DNA of 64,000 nt. Source: Nostoc indistinguendum CM1-VF10 (lineage in GTDB: Bacteria > Cyanobacteriota > Cyanobacteriia > Cyanobacteriales > Nostocaceae). Of this stretch, positions 1-9,246 are shown one piece after another. The notes under the pieces are model-generated. The model did no database searches. It worked only from the letters and a program-made list of their open reading frames with translations, and had not been told where the DNA came from. Positions within the stretch are counted from its first letter, which is position 1, and each line of letters begins with the position of its first letter. Made by a program: the position numbers and the translations under genes. The DNA lies in assembly GCA_019359215.1 (NCBI GenBank), contig JAHHHS010000023.1, positions 24,643-88,642 on the forward strand, given 5' to 3'.

Positions 1-1617
1 CTTGTCAATGACACCGCCAAAGAGATTTTCTTGATAAGTAGAGTAACCTTTCCAGCCGCAGACAATCACACTGGCCTGCTTTTCTTCTGCTACACGAGCA
101 ATTCCCTTATCAATTGATTCATCAATTCGACCAATGGGAATAACATTGACGACCGCAGCATGGGCAATCATTTCTGCGGTTGAAAGCAATTGGTTTTGTC
201 TGGCTTTGTCTTCTGGAGGAATAGGGGAATTTTGTTCAATTAAAATGTGCAGTGGCAATAAAGTACCTGTCGCTGATTTTGCTAAGAGTATTGCCAAATT
301 GAGCAGGTTATCTTCAGTGCTGGGATTGGCAACTGGTACTAAAACGCGATCGCCTAGACTTCCTACCTGATGACTTTGAATACTCACCTCTCCTGGTTTG
401 ATTTTTTTCCCCCACCGATCTGTTACCCAAGGAGAAGCAATGCAGGTAACTAAAATCATAGCGATCGTGCCATTCACTGTTAACTGATCGATCAACTCGA
501 TTTCGTAAGCAACGGTGATTGCAGCCAGAGTGGAAGCTGCCTGAGCTACTGATAGCCCAAACATCAACATAATATTGTCAAAGTTAAATCCGAATAACTT
601 GCCCGAACCCCATGCAGGAATGAACTTAGCGATAATGGCAACAGTTACCATGACAGCTGATACTAGGAGCGATCGCGGTTCTTGAATCAGAATCAAAGGA
701 TTAACCAACATTCCTACAGAAATCAAGAAAAAGGGTATAAACAAAGTATTCCCGATAAATTGAATCCGATTCATCAGAGGGCTAAGTTGCGGAATTAGCT
801 GGGTAATAGCAACTCCAGCTAAAAAAGCACCAATAATTGGCTCAATTTGGATTAATTGTGCCCCATAGGAAACTATAAACAAGCTAGCTAAGACAAAGGT
901 GAACTCTGCCCCTTCATCATGTCCAAATCGCTGAAAGAACCAGCGACCGATACGAGGTAAACCCCATAGTGTCAGAAATGTGTAGATAATCAGTGAAGGA
1001 ATCAGAAATAACCAAAACTGTAGGCTTAAACTGCCTTGATGCGCTCTCACTACCACCGCTAACACCAAAAGTGCCAAAACATTGGTGATTAATGTGCCTC
1101 CGAGTGTGGTAGTCAATGTCTGAGAGCGCATAATTCCCAATTTACTGACAATTGGTAGTGCTAGTAGCGTATGGGAGGCAAAACAAGAAGCGACTAGAAT
1201 CGCAGGTAATACACCATAACCGATGGCGATCATAGCTACAGTACCTAATGCCATCGGCACGCCAAAGGTAGATATTCCAAATATGGCTGCCTTATCAGCA
1301 TTAGATTTCAGGTCATCTAAGCTAGTTTCCAGTCCTGCCATGAACATGAGAAACAGCAAACCAACCGTGCCCAAAAGCACAATCGTGTTATCTCGTGCCA
1401 ATAATCCCAGTCCATTAGGGCCAACTATGACCCCCGCCAGAATTAATCCCACAATACCTGGTAGTCGGATTCTCTCAAATAGCAGGGGTGCAATTAGCAT
1501 AATCCCCAAAATCATCAGGAAAACTGCTACGGGGTCTTTAATCGGTGTAGATAATATGGAAGCTAGCAAAAGATTAGTCATACTCTGCCCTAGAGTTGCG
1601 TTAACATCTAATTTCAT
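1..1617 (-). CDS. CPA2-family cation:proton antiporter with C-terminal universal-stress domain (partial)
   Basis: Reads off the left edge of the window; 539 codons are visible from the ATG at 1617 and the C-terminus is missing. About 12 hydrophobic segments fill residues 1-400, with the typical CPA2 beginning (LLFERIRLPGIVGLILAG) and GPNGLGLL; this is the Na+/H+ or K+/H+ exchanger fold of the inner membrane. From about residue 420 comes a soluble domain that looks like UspA (GDRVLVPVANPSTEDNLLNL), likely a regulatory nucleotide-binding domain. The antiporter plus Usp architecture is common in cyanobacteria. The transported ion cannot be read from sequence. The gene is divergent from the nucleoside hydrolase at 2133. 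Family assignment is firm; the specific orthologue is not. Confidence 0.88.
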   Translation of the reverse strand, partial: MKLDVNATLGQSMTNLLLASILSTPIKDPVAVFLMILGIMLIAPLLFERIRLPGIVGLILAGVIVGPNGLGLLARDNTIVLLGTVGLLFLMFMAGLETSLDDLKSNADKAAIFGISTFGVPMALGTVAMIAIGYGVLPAILVASCFASHTLLALPIVSKLGIMRSQTLTTTLGGTLITNVLALLVLAVVVRAHQGSLSLQFWLFLIPSLIIYTFLTLWGLPRIGRWFFQRFGHDEGAEFTFVLASLFIVSYGAQLIQIEPIIGAFLAGVAITQLIPQLSPLMNRIQFIGNTLFIPFFLISVGMLVNPLILIQEPRSLLVSAVMVTVAIIAKFIPAWGSGKLFGFNFDNIMLMFGLSVAQAASTLAAITVAYEIELIDQLTVNGTIAMILVTCIASPWVTDRWGKKIKPGEVSIQSHQVGSLGDRVLVPVANPSTEDNLLNLAILLAKSATGTLLPLHILIEQNSPIPPEDKARQNQLLSTAEMIAHAAVVNVIPIGRIDESIDKGIARVAEEKQASVIVCGWKGYSTYQENLFGGVIDK

Positions 1618-2132
1618 CTGTTAGCTTTAGTAGGGCAAAGCCCAGCATAGGCGCTTTCAGATTTTTACTTAAAGATTTAATGGACTATTGTTTTATATAG
1701 CCATGTTGCATAATCAGCATAAACATTTCTAACTCAATAGTTGAAAATACTGGCGACTTAACTCTATACCGCTTCTCGGTTGTGTGCAATCCACTCTGTA
1801 GAGGAAATTAGCTAGTATGCTGTGTCAGAAGTTTGCCTACTTTTTTCACGTAGATAGACCACGCAGTAAGGGCATAGTAATGCTCATGCCTGTCAACTGG
1901 ACAAAACGGCAGTTACGAAATAAAATTCAGCTTTTAATTTTATTGTTATCGGTAAAGATAGTTAAGTAATAAAACTTTCCTAAATTTGATGTAGCGATCG
2001 CTCTACTACAATCTTCTTTTCCTTAATGATAAGTTGTTTAACAAACCAATAACATGAGAACGCCATTGAAAGAGCAATTTTTTTAGGTCAATTCTCAAAC
2101 TCAAGTTTAAATCAAACTAGAACTAAAGTTTC
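1618..2132. other. Intergenic region between divergent genes
   Basis: A 515-bp AT-rich gap between the antiporter (minus) and the nucleoside hydrolase (plus). It must hold both promoters. A HIP1-like octamer occurs near 1995. I see no RNA gene, no clear operator and no coding signal. Confidence 0.5.
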
Positions 2133-3302
2133 ATGAAAAAAAAGTATTTTTCCAAAAGCCATCTTTGTTATTCACTTCTCTCTTCTCTACCACTATTATT
2201 AGCATTACCAATTGCTTTTGGTAGTACCTTGAATCGTACACCGATAATTTTGGATGATGATGGTAGTCAGGATGGCATGAATGCTTGGGCGTACATATTG
2301 CAAAATCCCAAGTTTGAAGTCAAAGCAATGACCATAAGTCAGGGATTAGCCCGCCCTCAAATATTTGGCAATAATGTCATGCGGATGCTGGCAGGACTGG
2401 GAATAACTGGGATACCTGTTGCTGTTGGTAGGGAAACACCCTTGTCAGGGAATAATACTTTCCCGGATGCATTTCGAGCAGATACAGATACATTTTGGGC
2501 TCCTTTTACCAACCTGCCAGATCAAGCCCTTGAAACTGTTGATCAAAGAAGTGCTGCTCAACTGCTTGTAGACACAATAAATCAGTCGCCAGAACCAGTC
2601 GAGATTTTAATGACTGGTTCTGCGACAAACATAGCAGATGCACTGACGATCGACCCAAGTATCGCTAAAAAGATTTCGCGCCTGGAAATTATGGGCGGTG
2701 CAGTTTTTGTTCCAGGAAATCTCAGGGAACATCTTGACCCGATATTGAAACAAAACCTAGTTTCTGAGTTTAATATCTGGATTGATCCGGTAGCAGCACA
2801 AAAGGTCTTTTCCGCAGGATTGCCAATATCTCTAACTCCATTGGATGCAACTAACCAAATTGGGTTTACTCGAGCAGACCAAGCAGCATGGAAAGCAACT
2901 GGTACTCCTGAGAGCATTCTGGCATCACAATTATTGGACTACGCTCTGACAAATATTTCTGGAAATGACCCGTTGATTCCTAACCCAGCTTGGGATTTAG
3001 TTGCAGCTATTAACCTCAGTGAACCATCATTTTGTCAACCTACACCGCTACGCATAGAGGTGAATACCGATGGAAAACCAGAGGTCAACCAGGGTCAAAC
3101 TCTTGCTATTCCCAATCAACCACCGAATACTAATGTTTGCTTAAATCCTAGTTTGGCTAACTTGCCATTTAGCAGCCAAGAGTTATTCTCAAATAAGGCT
3201 AAACCGCACTCTGTGCCAGAAGCTAATTCCGGGCTAGGGTTGTTGGCTGCTGCGGCTTGGAGTGGAGCCATAACTTGGTTAGGTGGTGGTACTAGACCGT
3301 AG
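2133..3302 (+). CDS. Secreted nucleoside hydrolase-like protein with PEP-CTERM-like C-terminus
   Basis: 389 aa. Residues 1-30 are a signal peptide (hydrophobic SLLSSLPLLLALPIAFG). The inosine/uridine-preferring nucleoside hydrolase fold follows: the N-terminal metal-binding loop reads ILDDDGSQDGMNAW, the core has MTGSATNIADAL and EIMGGAVF, and NPAWDLVAA fits the late metal-binding Asp region. The classical loop is DxDxxxDD; here the last Asp is Gly, so Ca2+ binding may differ. The last 30 residues (VPEANSGLGLLAAAAW, ending TRP) look like a PEP-CTERM sorting signal with a VPEA variant, suggesting exosortase-dependent anchoring. Likely role: hydrolysis of N-glycosidic bonds of nucleosides outside the cytoplasm. 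The start is ATG at 2133 with a lysine-rich n-region. The fold is quite sure; activity is uncertain. Confidence 0.8.
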   Translation: MKKKYFSKSHLCYSLLSSLPLLLALPIAFGSTLNRTPIILDDDGSQDGMNAWAYILQNPKFEVKAMTISQGLARPQIFGNNVMRMLAGLGITGIPVAVGRETPLSGNNTFPDAFRADTDTFWAPFTNLPDQALETVDQRSAAQLLVDTINQSPEPVEILMTGSATNIADALTIDPSIAKKISRLEIMGGAVFVPGNLREHLDPILKQNLVSEFNIWIDPVAAQKVFSAGLPISLTPLDATNQIGFTRADQAAWKATGTPESILASQLLDYALTNISGNDPLIPNPAWDLVAAINLSEPSFCQPTPLRIEVNTDGKPEVNQGQTLAIPNQPPNTNVCLNPSLANLPFSSQELFSNKAKPHSVPEANSGLGLLAAAAWSGAITWLGGGTRP

Positions 3303-3910
3303 CCTAAAAGAAGAGAGAAATAGAAGTGAGGTTTTTCAGATGCCGTGAAAAGTCAGGGATAAAGACGAGTAGGCAGAGCAAGGGAAGAATGGCAAAACTA
3401 ATACAATGACTACTAATTTATTTCTATTTCTCAGTAAATAGGGTCATCCAAAACCGTCCCTTATCTTTATTATTCTTTAATAAAAACAACATTTAAATAT
3501 AAAAAACATTAATATAAATAGTTTAACTTTATAGCTTATTTTTCTTCAAATAAAGAACAAATGTTCTATCGAATTTTTTGGAAATATCCAAAGGATTGGG
3601 CATAGCACAATGTCTCTTATTTTTTAAAACCTAAAAAAATTAACATCCTACAAATTATAAAATGGCACCTTTTATCAATAAAGCTTGTTTACAATTTAGT
3701 ACTGATAACTTTGTGGTTTCTACATAAAGCTATGGACATCAACGAACATAATATCAGTGATTTTCCTCTAAATGAAATTCAATAACTTACATTTTTGTCT
3801 GAGTGGAATCAAATTGAAAAAGTAGTAATCCTTCTGATGTTGGAATCTAGAAACACATAGCACAATGAGGCTATGAACACGAAAGATTAAAAAACGAAAA
3901 GAATTGCAAG
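3303..3910. other. AT-rich intergenic region
   Basis: A 608-bp gap with long A/T runs (3470-3700) and no ORF with coding character. It presumably carries the promoter of the downstream surface protein. No repeat of the heptad or palindromic families is obvious. Confidence 0.5.
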
Positions 3911-4714
3911 ATGAAAAGTATTTTAATTAAGTCCGCGATCGCTTCTAGTGTTGTTTTATCTTTAGCTACTGTTACCCGCCCTGTAATGGCTGCATCTTTT
4001 ACGGTATCAATAGAAAACCCAGGCGTACAAAATGCACAATTATCAAATCTTGTTAATGCTCATGTACAAAATTTTGATGCACAAACACAAGGCTATAGTG
4101 CAACAGGCTTTCAATGGAATGAGGGAACAACAAATATTGGTAGCTATAAGAATACTCTGATCATGAATCCAGACCAATATGGTGCTGCTGGTGGAACAGG
4201 TAAGTATTTTGATGTAGACACAAATAGATCGGGTAATGGTCAAAAGGTTTCCACACTCAATTTGACATCTCCACAAAGCTACTTTGGACTTTGGTGGTCT
4301 GCGGGAGATAGTAGCAACGTACTCACATTTCTTTCACAAGGTAAGGTTGTAGAAACTATGACCACTGCTGAGGTGGTTAGTTATATCGCAAAACAACCAA
4401 ATAAAGCCAGCTACTACGGTAATCCTAATTCGGCATTCAAAGGTCAGAACTCTTCAGAACCTTATGCGTTCATCAACTTTTACAGTGTTGGCGGAACTTT
4501 TGATCAGGTTCAATTCACCAATATTGGCGGAACTGGTTTTGAATCAGATAATCACACGATCGCCACTGGCTACAAGAGTATCACTGGTAATATCGTTACA
4601 GTCGCAGTTCCTGAGTCTTTTTCTGTATTAGGAGTTTTTGTGATTGGTTTTGTGGGTGCTACTTCAGTTCTAACTCGTCGAGTCAAGAAAAAGTCAGTTT
4701 TGCAATTGTCATAA
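3911..4714 (+). CDS. PEP-CTERM exosortase-dependent surface protein
   Basis: 267 aa. Signal peptide at residues 1-28 (AIASSVVLSLATVTRPVMA, cleavage near MAA-SF). The C-terminus is a PEP-CTERM signal: VPESFSVLGVFVIGFVGA followed by a basic tail (TRRVKKK). The middle is a Gly/Asn/Ser-rich beta domain with TGFQWNEGTTNIGSY, YFGLWWSAGDSSN and an FTNIGGTGFESDNH segment; these resemble a family of cyanobacterial exosortase-dependent surface proteins. No catalytic motif is visible. Expected fate: export by Sec, processing by exosortase, and retention at the cell surface or in the exopolysaccharide. A second PEP-CTERM gene lies at 53.7 kb. A perfect terminator-like hairpin follows at 4894. Confidence 0.83.
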   Translation: MKSILIKSAIASSVVLSLATVTRPVMAASFTVSIENPGVQNAQLSNLVNAHVQNFDAQTQGYSATGFQWNEGTTNIGSYKNTLIMNPDQYGAAGGTGKYFDVDTNRSGNGQKVSTLNLTSPQSYFGLWWSAGDSSNVLTFLSQGKVVETMTTAEVVSYIAKQPNKASYYGNPNSAFKGQNSSEPYAFINFYSVGGTFDQVQFTNIGGTGFESDNHTIATGYKSITGNIVTVAVPESFSVLGVFVIGFVGATSVLTRRVKKKSVLQLS

Positions 4715-5112
4715 GTGTCGCGGCTTGCAAGCAGAACAATTTCTCGCTCACATTAAGAGTTTTCTAAACTTCTGATGTCACCTCAGTAAGATTTGCCTGA
4801 TTTTCTCTATATCTTACTCCCAGACTGCACTCGTGTAGTGTGCCGTAAGTAGGATTTCAAAAATTCTAATGATAAGTCAACATTAAATACAAGTTAGGGC
4901 GAGTTTTTAGATAAACTCGCCCTAATTGTTTTGCCATTTATTTTATGAGCAGCCACTCTACAACACTTAGACAATGCCCGGATTGCTTCAGCTTGGAGAT
5001 ATCGATATTAGTCAGCCTACAGGCTTAACTTGGGATAGAGCTGATATTCAAGCCCACATCTTAAGAATCGATATGATAGAAAAGTAGATAAAACTTAAAA
5101 AATATTTATCGA
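4715..5112. other. Intergenic region with terminator and a 37-codon orphan ORF
   Basis: 398 bp. It contains the 4894 hairpin and a short open frame at 4974-5087 (37 codons, begins MPGLLQLGDIDISQPTGL) without a recognisable ribosome site. The frame has ordinary amino-acid composition and could be a gene remnant, but I cannot match it to a family. Confidence 0.4.
4894..4934 (+). terminator. Rho-independent-like terminator
   Basis: Perfect 13-bp stem TTAGGGCGAGTTT (4894-4906) with its complement at 4913-4925, 6-nt loop, followed by TTGTTTTG. It lies 180 bp after the PEP-CTERM gene stop. Confidence 0.7.
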
Positions 5113-6528
5113 ATGGTGCTTCAATCATCTGGCTTGTCCAAGGTCAAAGACTCGTTAACACAAAAAATCTTCTTGGGTAACGAACCCAATGCTGAGTTAA
5201 TTGCAATTCTCACCGTTTATTTTGTCCAAGGAATTTTAGGGTTATCGCGTTTAGCCGTTAGCTTTTTCCTCAAAGATGAACTGCTGCTGAGTCCAGTCGA
5301 GGTGTCGGCGCTATTGGGAATCGTCTTCTTACCTTGGATGATCAAGCCAGTGTTTGGTTTTATCTCTGATGGCTTGCCTATATTTGGCTATCGGCGGCGT
5401 CCTTACTTGATTTTATCTGGGATATTAGGAACTGCTTCCTGGGTGAGTCTGGCCACAATAGTTCATAGTAGCTGGGCAGCTACGTTAGCGATCGCTCTTG
5501 GTTCTCTCTCTGTCGCCATGAGTGATGTGATAGTTGACTCGTTGGTTGTAGAACGAGTTAGAGGCGAATCGCAAGCGAAAGCCGGTTCATTACAATCTTT
5601 GTGCTGGGGTGCTTCTGCGATCGGAGGTTTAATAACAGCATACTTTAGCGGTCTGCTGCTCCAATACTTTACTACCCGTACTGTCTTTGGAATTACCGCC
5701 TTATTCCCTCTCATCGTCTCAGGGGTAGCTTGGTTAATTGCTGAGTCCCCTGTTAGCAAAAATACTCAAGATACTAACCACACCAACTCTTTATCAATCA
5801 AACATCAACTGGGGCAGCTACGCCAAGCCATTACCCAAAAAAGAATTTGGCTACCAACAGCGTTTATCTTCATCTGGCAAGCTACCCCAAATGCTGAATC
5901 AGCCTTTTTCTACTTCTCTACCAACGAACTTCACTTTGAACCAGAATTTTTAGGGCGGGTAAACTTAGTTACAAGTTTCGCTTCTTTAGCAGGTGTTTGG
6001 ATTTTTCAGCGTTTCCTCAAAAGCATCCCTTTTCGCGTAATTTTTGCTTGGAGTACCGTCCTTTCGTCACTTTTAGGGATGACAATGCTGTTGTTAGTGA
6101 CTCACACAAACAGACTCTTAGGTATAGATGACCACTGGTTTAGTTTGGGTGATAGCCTAATTCTCTCGGTGATGGGAAAAATTGCCTTTATGCAAGTAAT
6201 GGTTTTAGCAGCAAGGCTTTGTCCCTCTGGAGTGGAAGCAACGTTATTTGCCTTGTTGATGTCGATATTTAATTCAGCAGGAACGGTTTCTCAAGCATTG
6301 GGGGCATTAATTACCTATTGGTTGGGGATCACTGCAACTAACTTTGAGTCACTTTGGCTATTGGTGCTAATTACTAATCTCAGCACACTGCTACCCCTAC
6401 CATTTATCAACTGGCTACCTGCTGCTGAAGAACAAGTTGAGACATCAAAGGATAAAGAACAAACGTTTTCGCCTGATTTCATGTCTGAGTTAGTGCTGAG
6501 AGAATCAGAGTCGAAAGTAGTTGATTAA
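5113..6528 (+). CDS. Folate-biopterin transporter (FBT family, MFS)
   Basis: 471 aa with about 12 transmembrane helices. The FBT signature runs through residues 50-105: SFFLKDELLLSPVEVSALLG, PWMIKPVFGFISDGLPIFGY and RRRPYLILSG. This family includes cyanobacterial and chloroplast-envelope folate carriers and Leishmania biopterin transporters. Expected role: import or movement of folates or pterins across the cytoplasmic membrane. The N-terminal 25 residues are soluble and the C-terminus (about 30 residues) is acidic and cytoplasmic. ATG start at 5113. It precedes a carotenoid oxygenase by 199 bp on the same strand; no shared pathway is obvious. Family assignment is strong, substrate is by family. 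Confidence 0.88.
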   Translation: MVLQSSGLSKVKDSLTQKIFLGNEPNAELIAILTVYFVQGILGLSRLAVSFFLKDELLLSPVEVSALLGIVFLPWMIKPVFGFISDGLPIFGYRRRPYLILSGILGTASWVSLATIVHSSWAATLAIALGSLSVAMSDVIVDSLVVERVRGESQAKAGSLQSLCWGASAIGGLITAYFSGLLLQYFTTRTVFGITALFPLIVSGVAWLIAESPVSKNTQDTNHTNSLSIKHQLGQLRQAITQKRIWLPTAFIFIWQATPNAESAFFYFSTNELHFEPEFLGRVNLVTSFASLAGVWIFQRFLKSIPFRVIFAWSTVLSSLLGMTMLLLVTHTNRLLGIDDHWFSLGDSLILSVMGKIAFMQVMVLAARLCPSGVEATLFALLMSIFNSAGTVSQALGALITYWLGITATNFESLWLLVLITNLSTLLPLPFINWLPAAEEQVETSKDKEQTFSPDFMSELVLRESESKVVD

Positions 6529-6727
6529 CAAAGAAATGATTTTGTATACAGATGCAAAGCTCCCAAGATATTGGAATCTAGCAAAAGTCGTGGTTTCTTC
6601 TGATAAACCATAAATCAACATTGTCTTATAAAGCTGTGAACGATTAAAACTTTATAAGAACTAGGCTTTTTCAAAAAATCTAATTTCTGAACATCTTTAC
6701 CATAGTTGAGAAGCAGATATCAAGTAT

Positions 6728-8227
6728 ATGCAAAATTCAAAAGTTCAAGAAACCCCAGTTGCAGAAAAATCCTACACTCGTGCAGACTGGCAAGGAGGAT
6801 ATCAATCTCTCACCCAAGAGTTTGATTATTGGATTGATGATATAGAAGGGCAAATTCCTACAGAATTACAAGGTACGCTGTTTAGAAATGGCCCCGGTTT
6901 GCTCGATGTAAATGGGCAACTTCTTCATCACCCGTTTGATGGAGATGGGATGATTAGTAAAATTACCTTTACGAACGGTCGTGCCCATTTTCGCAATCGC
7001 TTTGTCCGTACAACTGGCTATTTAGCAGAGCAAAAGGCGGGAAAAATTCTTTATCGCGGTACTTTTGGCACTCAAAAACCCGGCGGTTGGCTAGCTAATA
7101 TTTTTGACTTCAAGCTCAAAAATATCGCTAATACAAATGTTATCTATTGGGGTGGTAAACTCTTAGCGCTGTGGGAAGGTTCTGAAGCATATCGCCTCGA
7201 TCCCTACACTCTTGAAACCTTGGGGAATGAATATTTTAATGGTGCTTTGTCAGCAGGTGAAGCTTTCGCTGCACATCCCCGCGTTGAAAATAGTTTCGAC
7301 CAAGATGGGGATGCACCTTGTCTGGTAAACTTCTCGATTAAGCCGGGATTATCTACCACCATTACTATTTTTGAGCTAAACTCAGCAGGTGAAATTGTCA
7401 AGAAACACGCTCATAAGGTTCCAGGTTTCTGTTTCATTCACGATTTTATTATTACTCCCAATTACTGCATCTTCTTTCAAAATCCTGTCAGCTTTAATCC
7501 CATACCTTTCGCTTTGGGAATACGTGCGGCGGGAGAATGTATAAAATTTCAACGAAATCAGCCAACTCAAATTATAGTTATTCCCCGCACCCCCAAAGAA
7601 GGACAAGAAGAGATAAAAGTTCTGGAAACTCAGTCTGGTTTCGTCTTCCACCACGTTAATGCTTTTGAAGTAGGAGGCGAAGTTTTAATTGACTCCATTT
7701 GCTACGAATCTTTACCAGAAGTTGAACCCGAAAGCGATTTTCGGCAAGTTGATTTTGAGGCGCTTTCACCAGGGCAACTTTGGCGATTTTGTCTGAATCT
7801 AAAGGATGGGACAGTACGGCGGGAATTGATTGATGACCGTTGTTGTGAATTTCCCAGCATACATCCGGCAAATGTAGCACACCCTTATCGATATCTATAT
7901 ATAGGTGCGGCTCATGCAGAGACTGGTAATGCTCCCTTACAAGCATTGTTGAAAATTGATTTAGAGTCTGGAGAAAGACAATTTTGGAGTGCTGCACCCC
8001 GTGGTTTTGTAGGTGAACCAATTTTTGTCCCACGCCCAGGTTCCGAAAAGGAAGATGATGGTTGGGTATTAGCTTTGGTTTATGATGCTGCTCATCACCG
8101 CTCAGATGTGATAATTTTGGATGCTACTGATTTCTCTAAAGGAACAATCGCGCGGCTACATCTCAAGCATCATATCCCCTATGGTCTGCATGGAAGCTTT
8201 ACTTCTGAGGTTTTTGAGAAAATTTGA
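6728..8227 (+). CDS. Carotenoid oxygenase (apocarotenoid cleavage dioxygenase family)
   Basis: 499 aa, the usual length of cyanobacterial retinal pigment epithelial membrane protein-like oxygenases. N-terminal FRNGPGLLDVNG and HHPFDGDGMI are the family signature. Four iron-ligand histidines can be placed at AHPRVE (about residue 183), FIHDFIITP (about 237), FVFHHVNAFEVGG (about 306) and near the C-terminus in GLHGSF. No signal peptide. The enzyme would cleave a carotenoid or apocarotenoid double bond with O2 using non-haem Fe2+, giving aldehydes such as retinal. Ends 4 bp before the stop of the convergent kdpD remnant. Exact substrate and cleavage site cannot be inferred. Confidence 0.9.
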   Translation: MQNSKVQETPVAEKSYTRADWQGGYQSLTQEFDYWIDDIEGQIPTELQGTLFRNGPGLLDVNGQLLHHPFDGDGMISKITFTNGRAHFRNRFVRTTGYLAEQKAGKILYRGTFGTQKPGGWLANIFDFKLKNIANTNVIYWGGKLLALWEGSEAYRLDPYTLETLGNEYFNGALSAGEAFAAHPRVENSFDQDGDAPCLVNFSIKPGLSTTITIFELNSAGEIVKKHAHKVPGFCFIHDFIITPNYCIFFQNPVSFNPIPFALGIRAAGECIKFQRNQPTQIIVIPRTPKEGQEEIKVLETQSGFVFHHVNAFEVGGEVLIDSICYESLPEVEPESDFRQVDFEALSPGQLWRFCLNLKDGTVRRELIDDRCCEFPSIHPANVAHPYRYLYIGAAHAETGNAPLQALLKIDLESGERQFWSAAPRGFVGEPIFVPRPGSEKEDDGWVLALVYDAAHHRSDVIILDATDFSKGTIARLHLKHHIPYGLHGSFTSEVFEKI

Positions 8228-8231
8228 TCCC

Positions 8232-8576
8232 CTATTTGGATGAAACAATTTTTTCGCTGCCAATAATATGCAAATCTATATTTTTGAGCAAGCGCACCAA
8301 ATTTTGGGTTAATGATTCTTTAAAGAGCCTTTGCCAGTGCGTTAGCAAAGTGCCTCCGCAGGAGGTTCGCTGACTCTCTGCAATTATAATTTGAGTAATC
8401 CTATATTTCTTGGCAACTTTAGCGATCGCATTGGCTATATTACTCTTACGGAGTTTTTTACAAGTGTGGATGTGTAAGCTTTCCTCCTTAGTGAGGAAGG
8501 GTTCTGGCTCGGCAACAAACAAAGTATAAAGTGGGGTATTTATGTAGTTAACCAGCCTCAACGCTATAACTCCCAA
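8232..8576 (-). pseudogene. kdpD: Truncated kdpD remnant: Usp-like domain only
   Basis: 114 codons from a TTG at 8576, directly preceded in frame by a TAG. The text (NTPLYTLFVAEPEPFLTKEE, NIANAIAKVAKKYRITQIII, LTQNLVRLLKNIDLHIIG) matches the Usp-like domain that follows the N-terminal ATP-binding domain of KdpD. The Walker-type KdpD domain that should precede it is absent, as are the membrane helices and histidine kinase. Anabaena-type KdpD proteins are already known to lack the kinase half; this copy is shorter still. The lost N-terminus is replaced by a short GGGGAGT/GTTGGGAGTT repeat after the kdpC stop. A palindromic repeat at about 8339-8372 adds RTSCGGTLLTHW inside the domain. It is probably non-functional, but a translated Usp stub cannot be excluded. 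Confidence 0.72.
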
Positions 8577-8595
8577 CTAACTCCCCACTCCCCAT

Positions 8596-9198
8596 TTATG
8601 GATTTTCCTGACGATTAATATCCTGCAAGTCAAGATCATAATTCAATCTGAGAACGTTGACTCCCGGTTCGCCAAAAATCCATAAAAATCTGCCATCAGT
8701 ATACTTATTAATTAAACGTAGGATCTCATCTTCTCTTACTCCCCGCGCACCAGCAACCCGCGTCAATTGCTGCCGTGCTGCTCTCAAGGAAATATGTGGG
8801 TCTAAACCAGAACCAGAAGTATAAATTATATCAGCGATCGGTTGAAGATTTTCGTCTCGCAATTGATTTCCCTGTTCTAGAATCCGGTTAAGTAGCTCTG
8901 GATTGCTTGCAGCTAGATTACTGGCTCCAGATATACCAGTTGGTTTGGCTCTTTTGCCTTGGCTATATCTAACAGTACTGGGACGAGGATGGAAATATCG
9001 CTCAGATGTAAAAACTTGACCAATCAAAGCCGAACCAATTGGTTCGCCTTTTAGATTCGCCATGATGCTGCCATTCGCTTGGTAGGGCAAAAAAACTTGA
9101 CCCACTACAAGAATTATCAGAGGATAGATAATTGCAGTCAACAACCAAAGCATTAGAGTTATAAAAATTGCTCTGATAGTTTCTCGAATAATTGCCAT
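8596..9198 (-). CDS. kdpC: K+-transporting P-type ATPase subunit C
   Basis: 200 aa. One N-terminal membrane helix (IFITLMLWLLTAIIYPLIIL), then the periplasmic KdpC domain with GSALIGQVFTSERYFHPRPS, SGASNLAASNPELL and TSGSGLDPHISLRAA, all hallmark KdpC motifs. KdpC stabilises the KdpFABC complex and is needed for high-affinity K+ uptake. It sits downstream of kdpB and the small ORF in one operon, all on the minus strand. The eroded kdpD fragment starts 19 bp after its stop. ATG start at 9198. Confidence 0.95.
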   Translation of the reverse strand: MAIIRETIRAIFITLMLWLLTAIIYPLIILVVGQVFLPYQANGSIMANLKGEPIGSALIGQVFTSERYFHPRPSTVRYSQGKRAKPTGISGASNLAASNPELLNRILEQGNQLRDENLQPIADIIYTSGSGLDPHISLRAARQQLTRVAGARGVREDEILRLINKYTDGRFLWIFGEPGVNVLRLNYDLDLQDINRQENP

Positions 9199-9246
9199 AA
9201 AAGTTTTCCAATTACTATTAAAATTTAATTTTTAATTTTAATTCTT

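Noticed and set aside
4974..5087. 37-codon ORF upstream of the folate-biopterin transporter
   Set aside because: Too short and without a recognisable family or ribosome site; kept only as a note in the intergenic entry.
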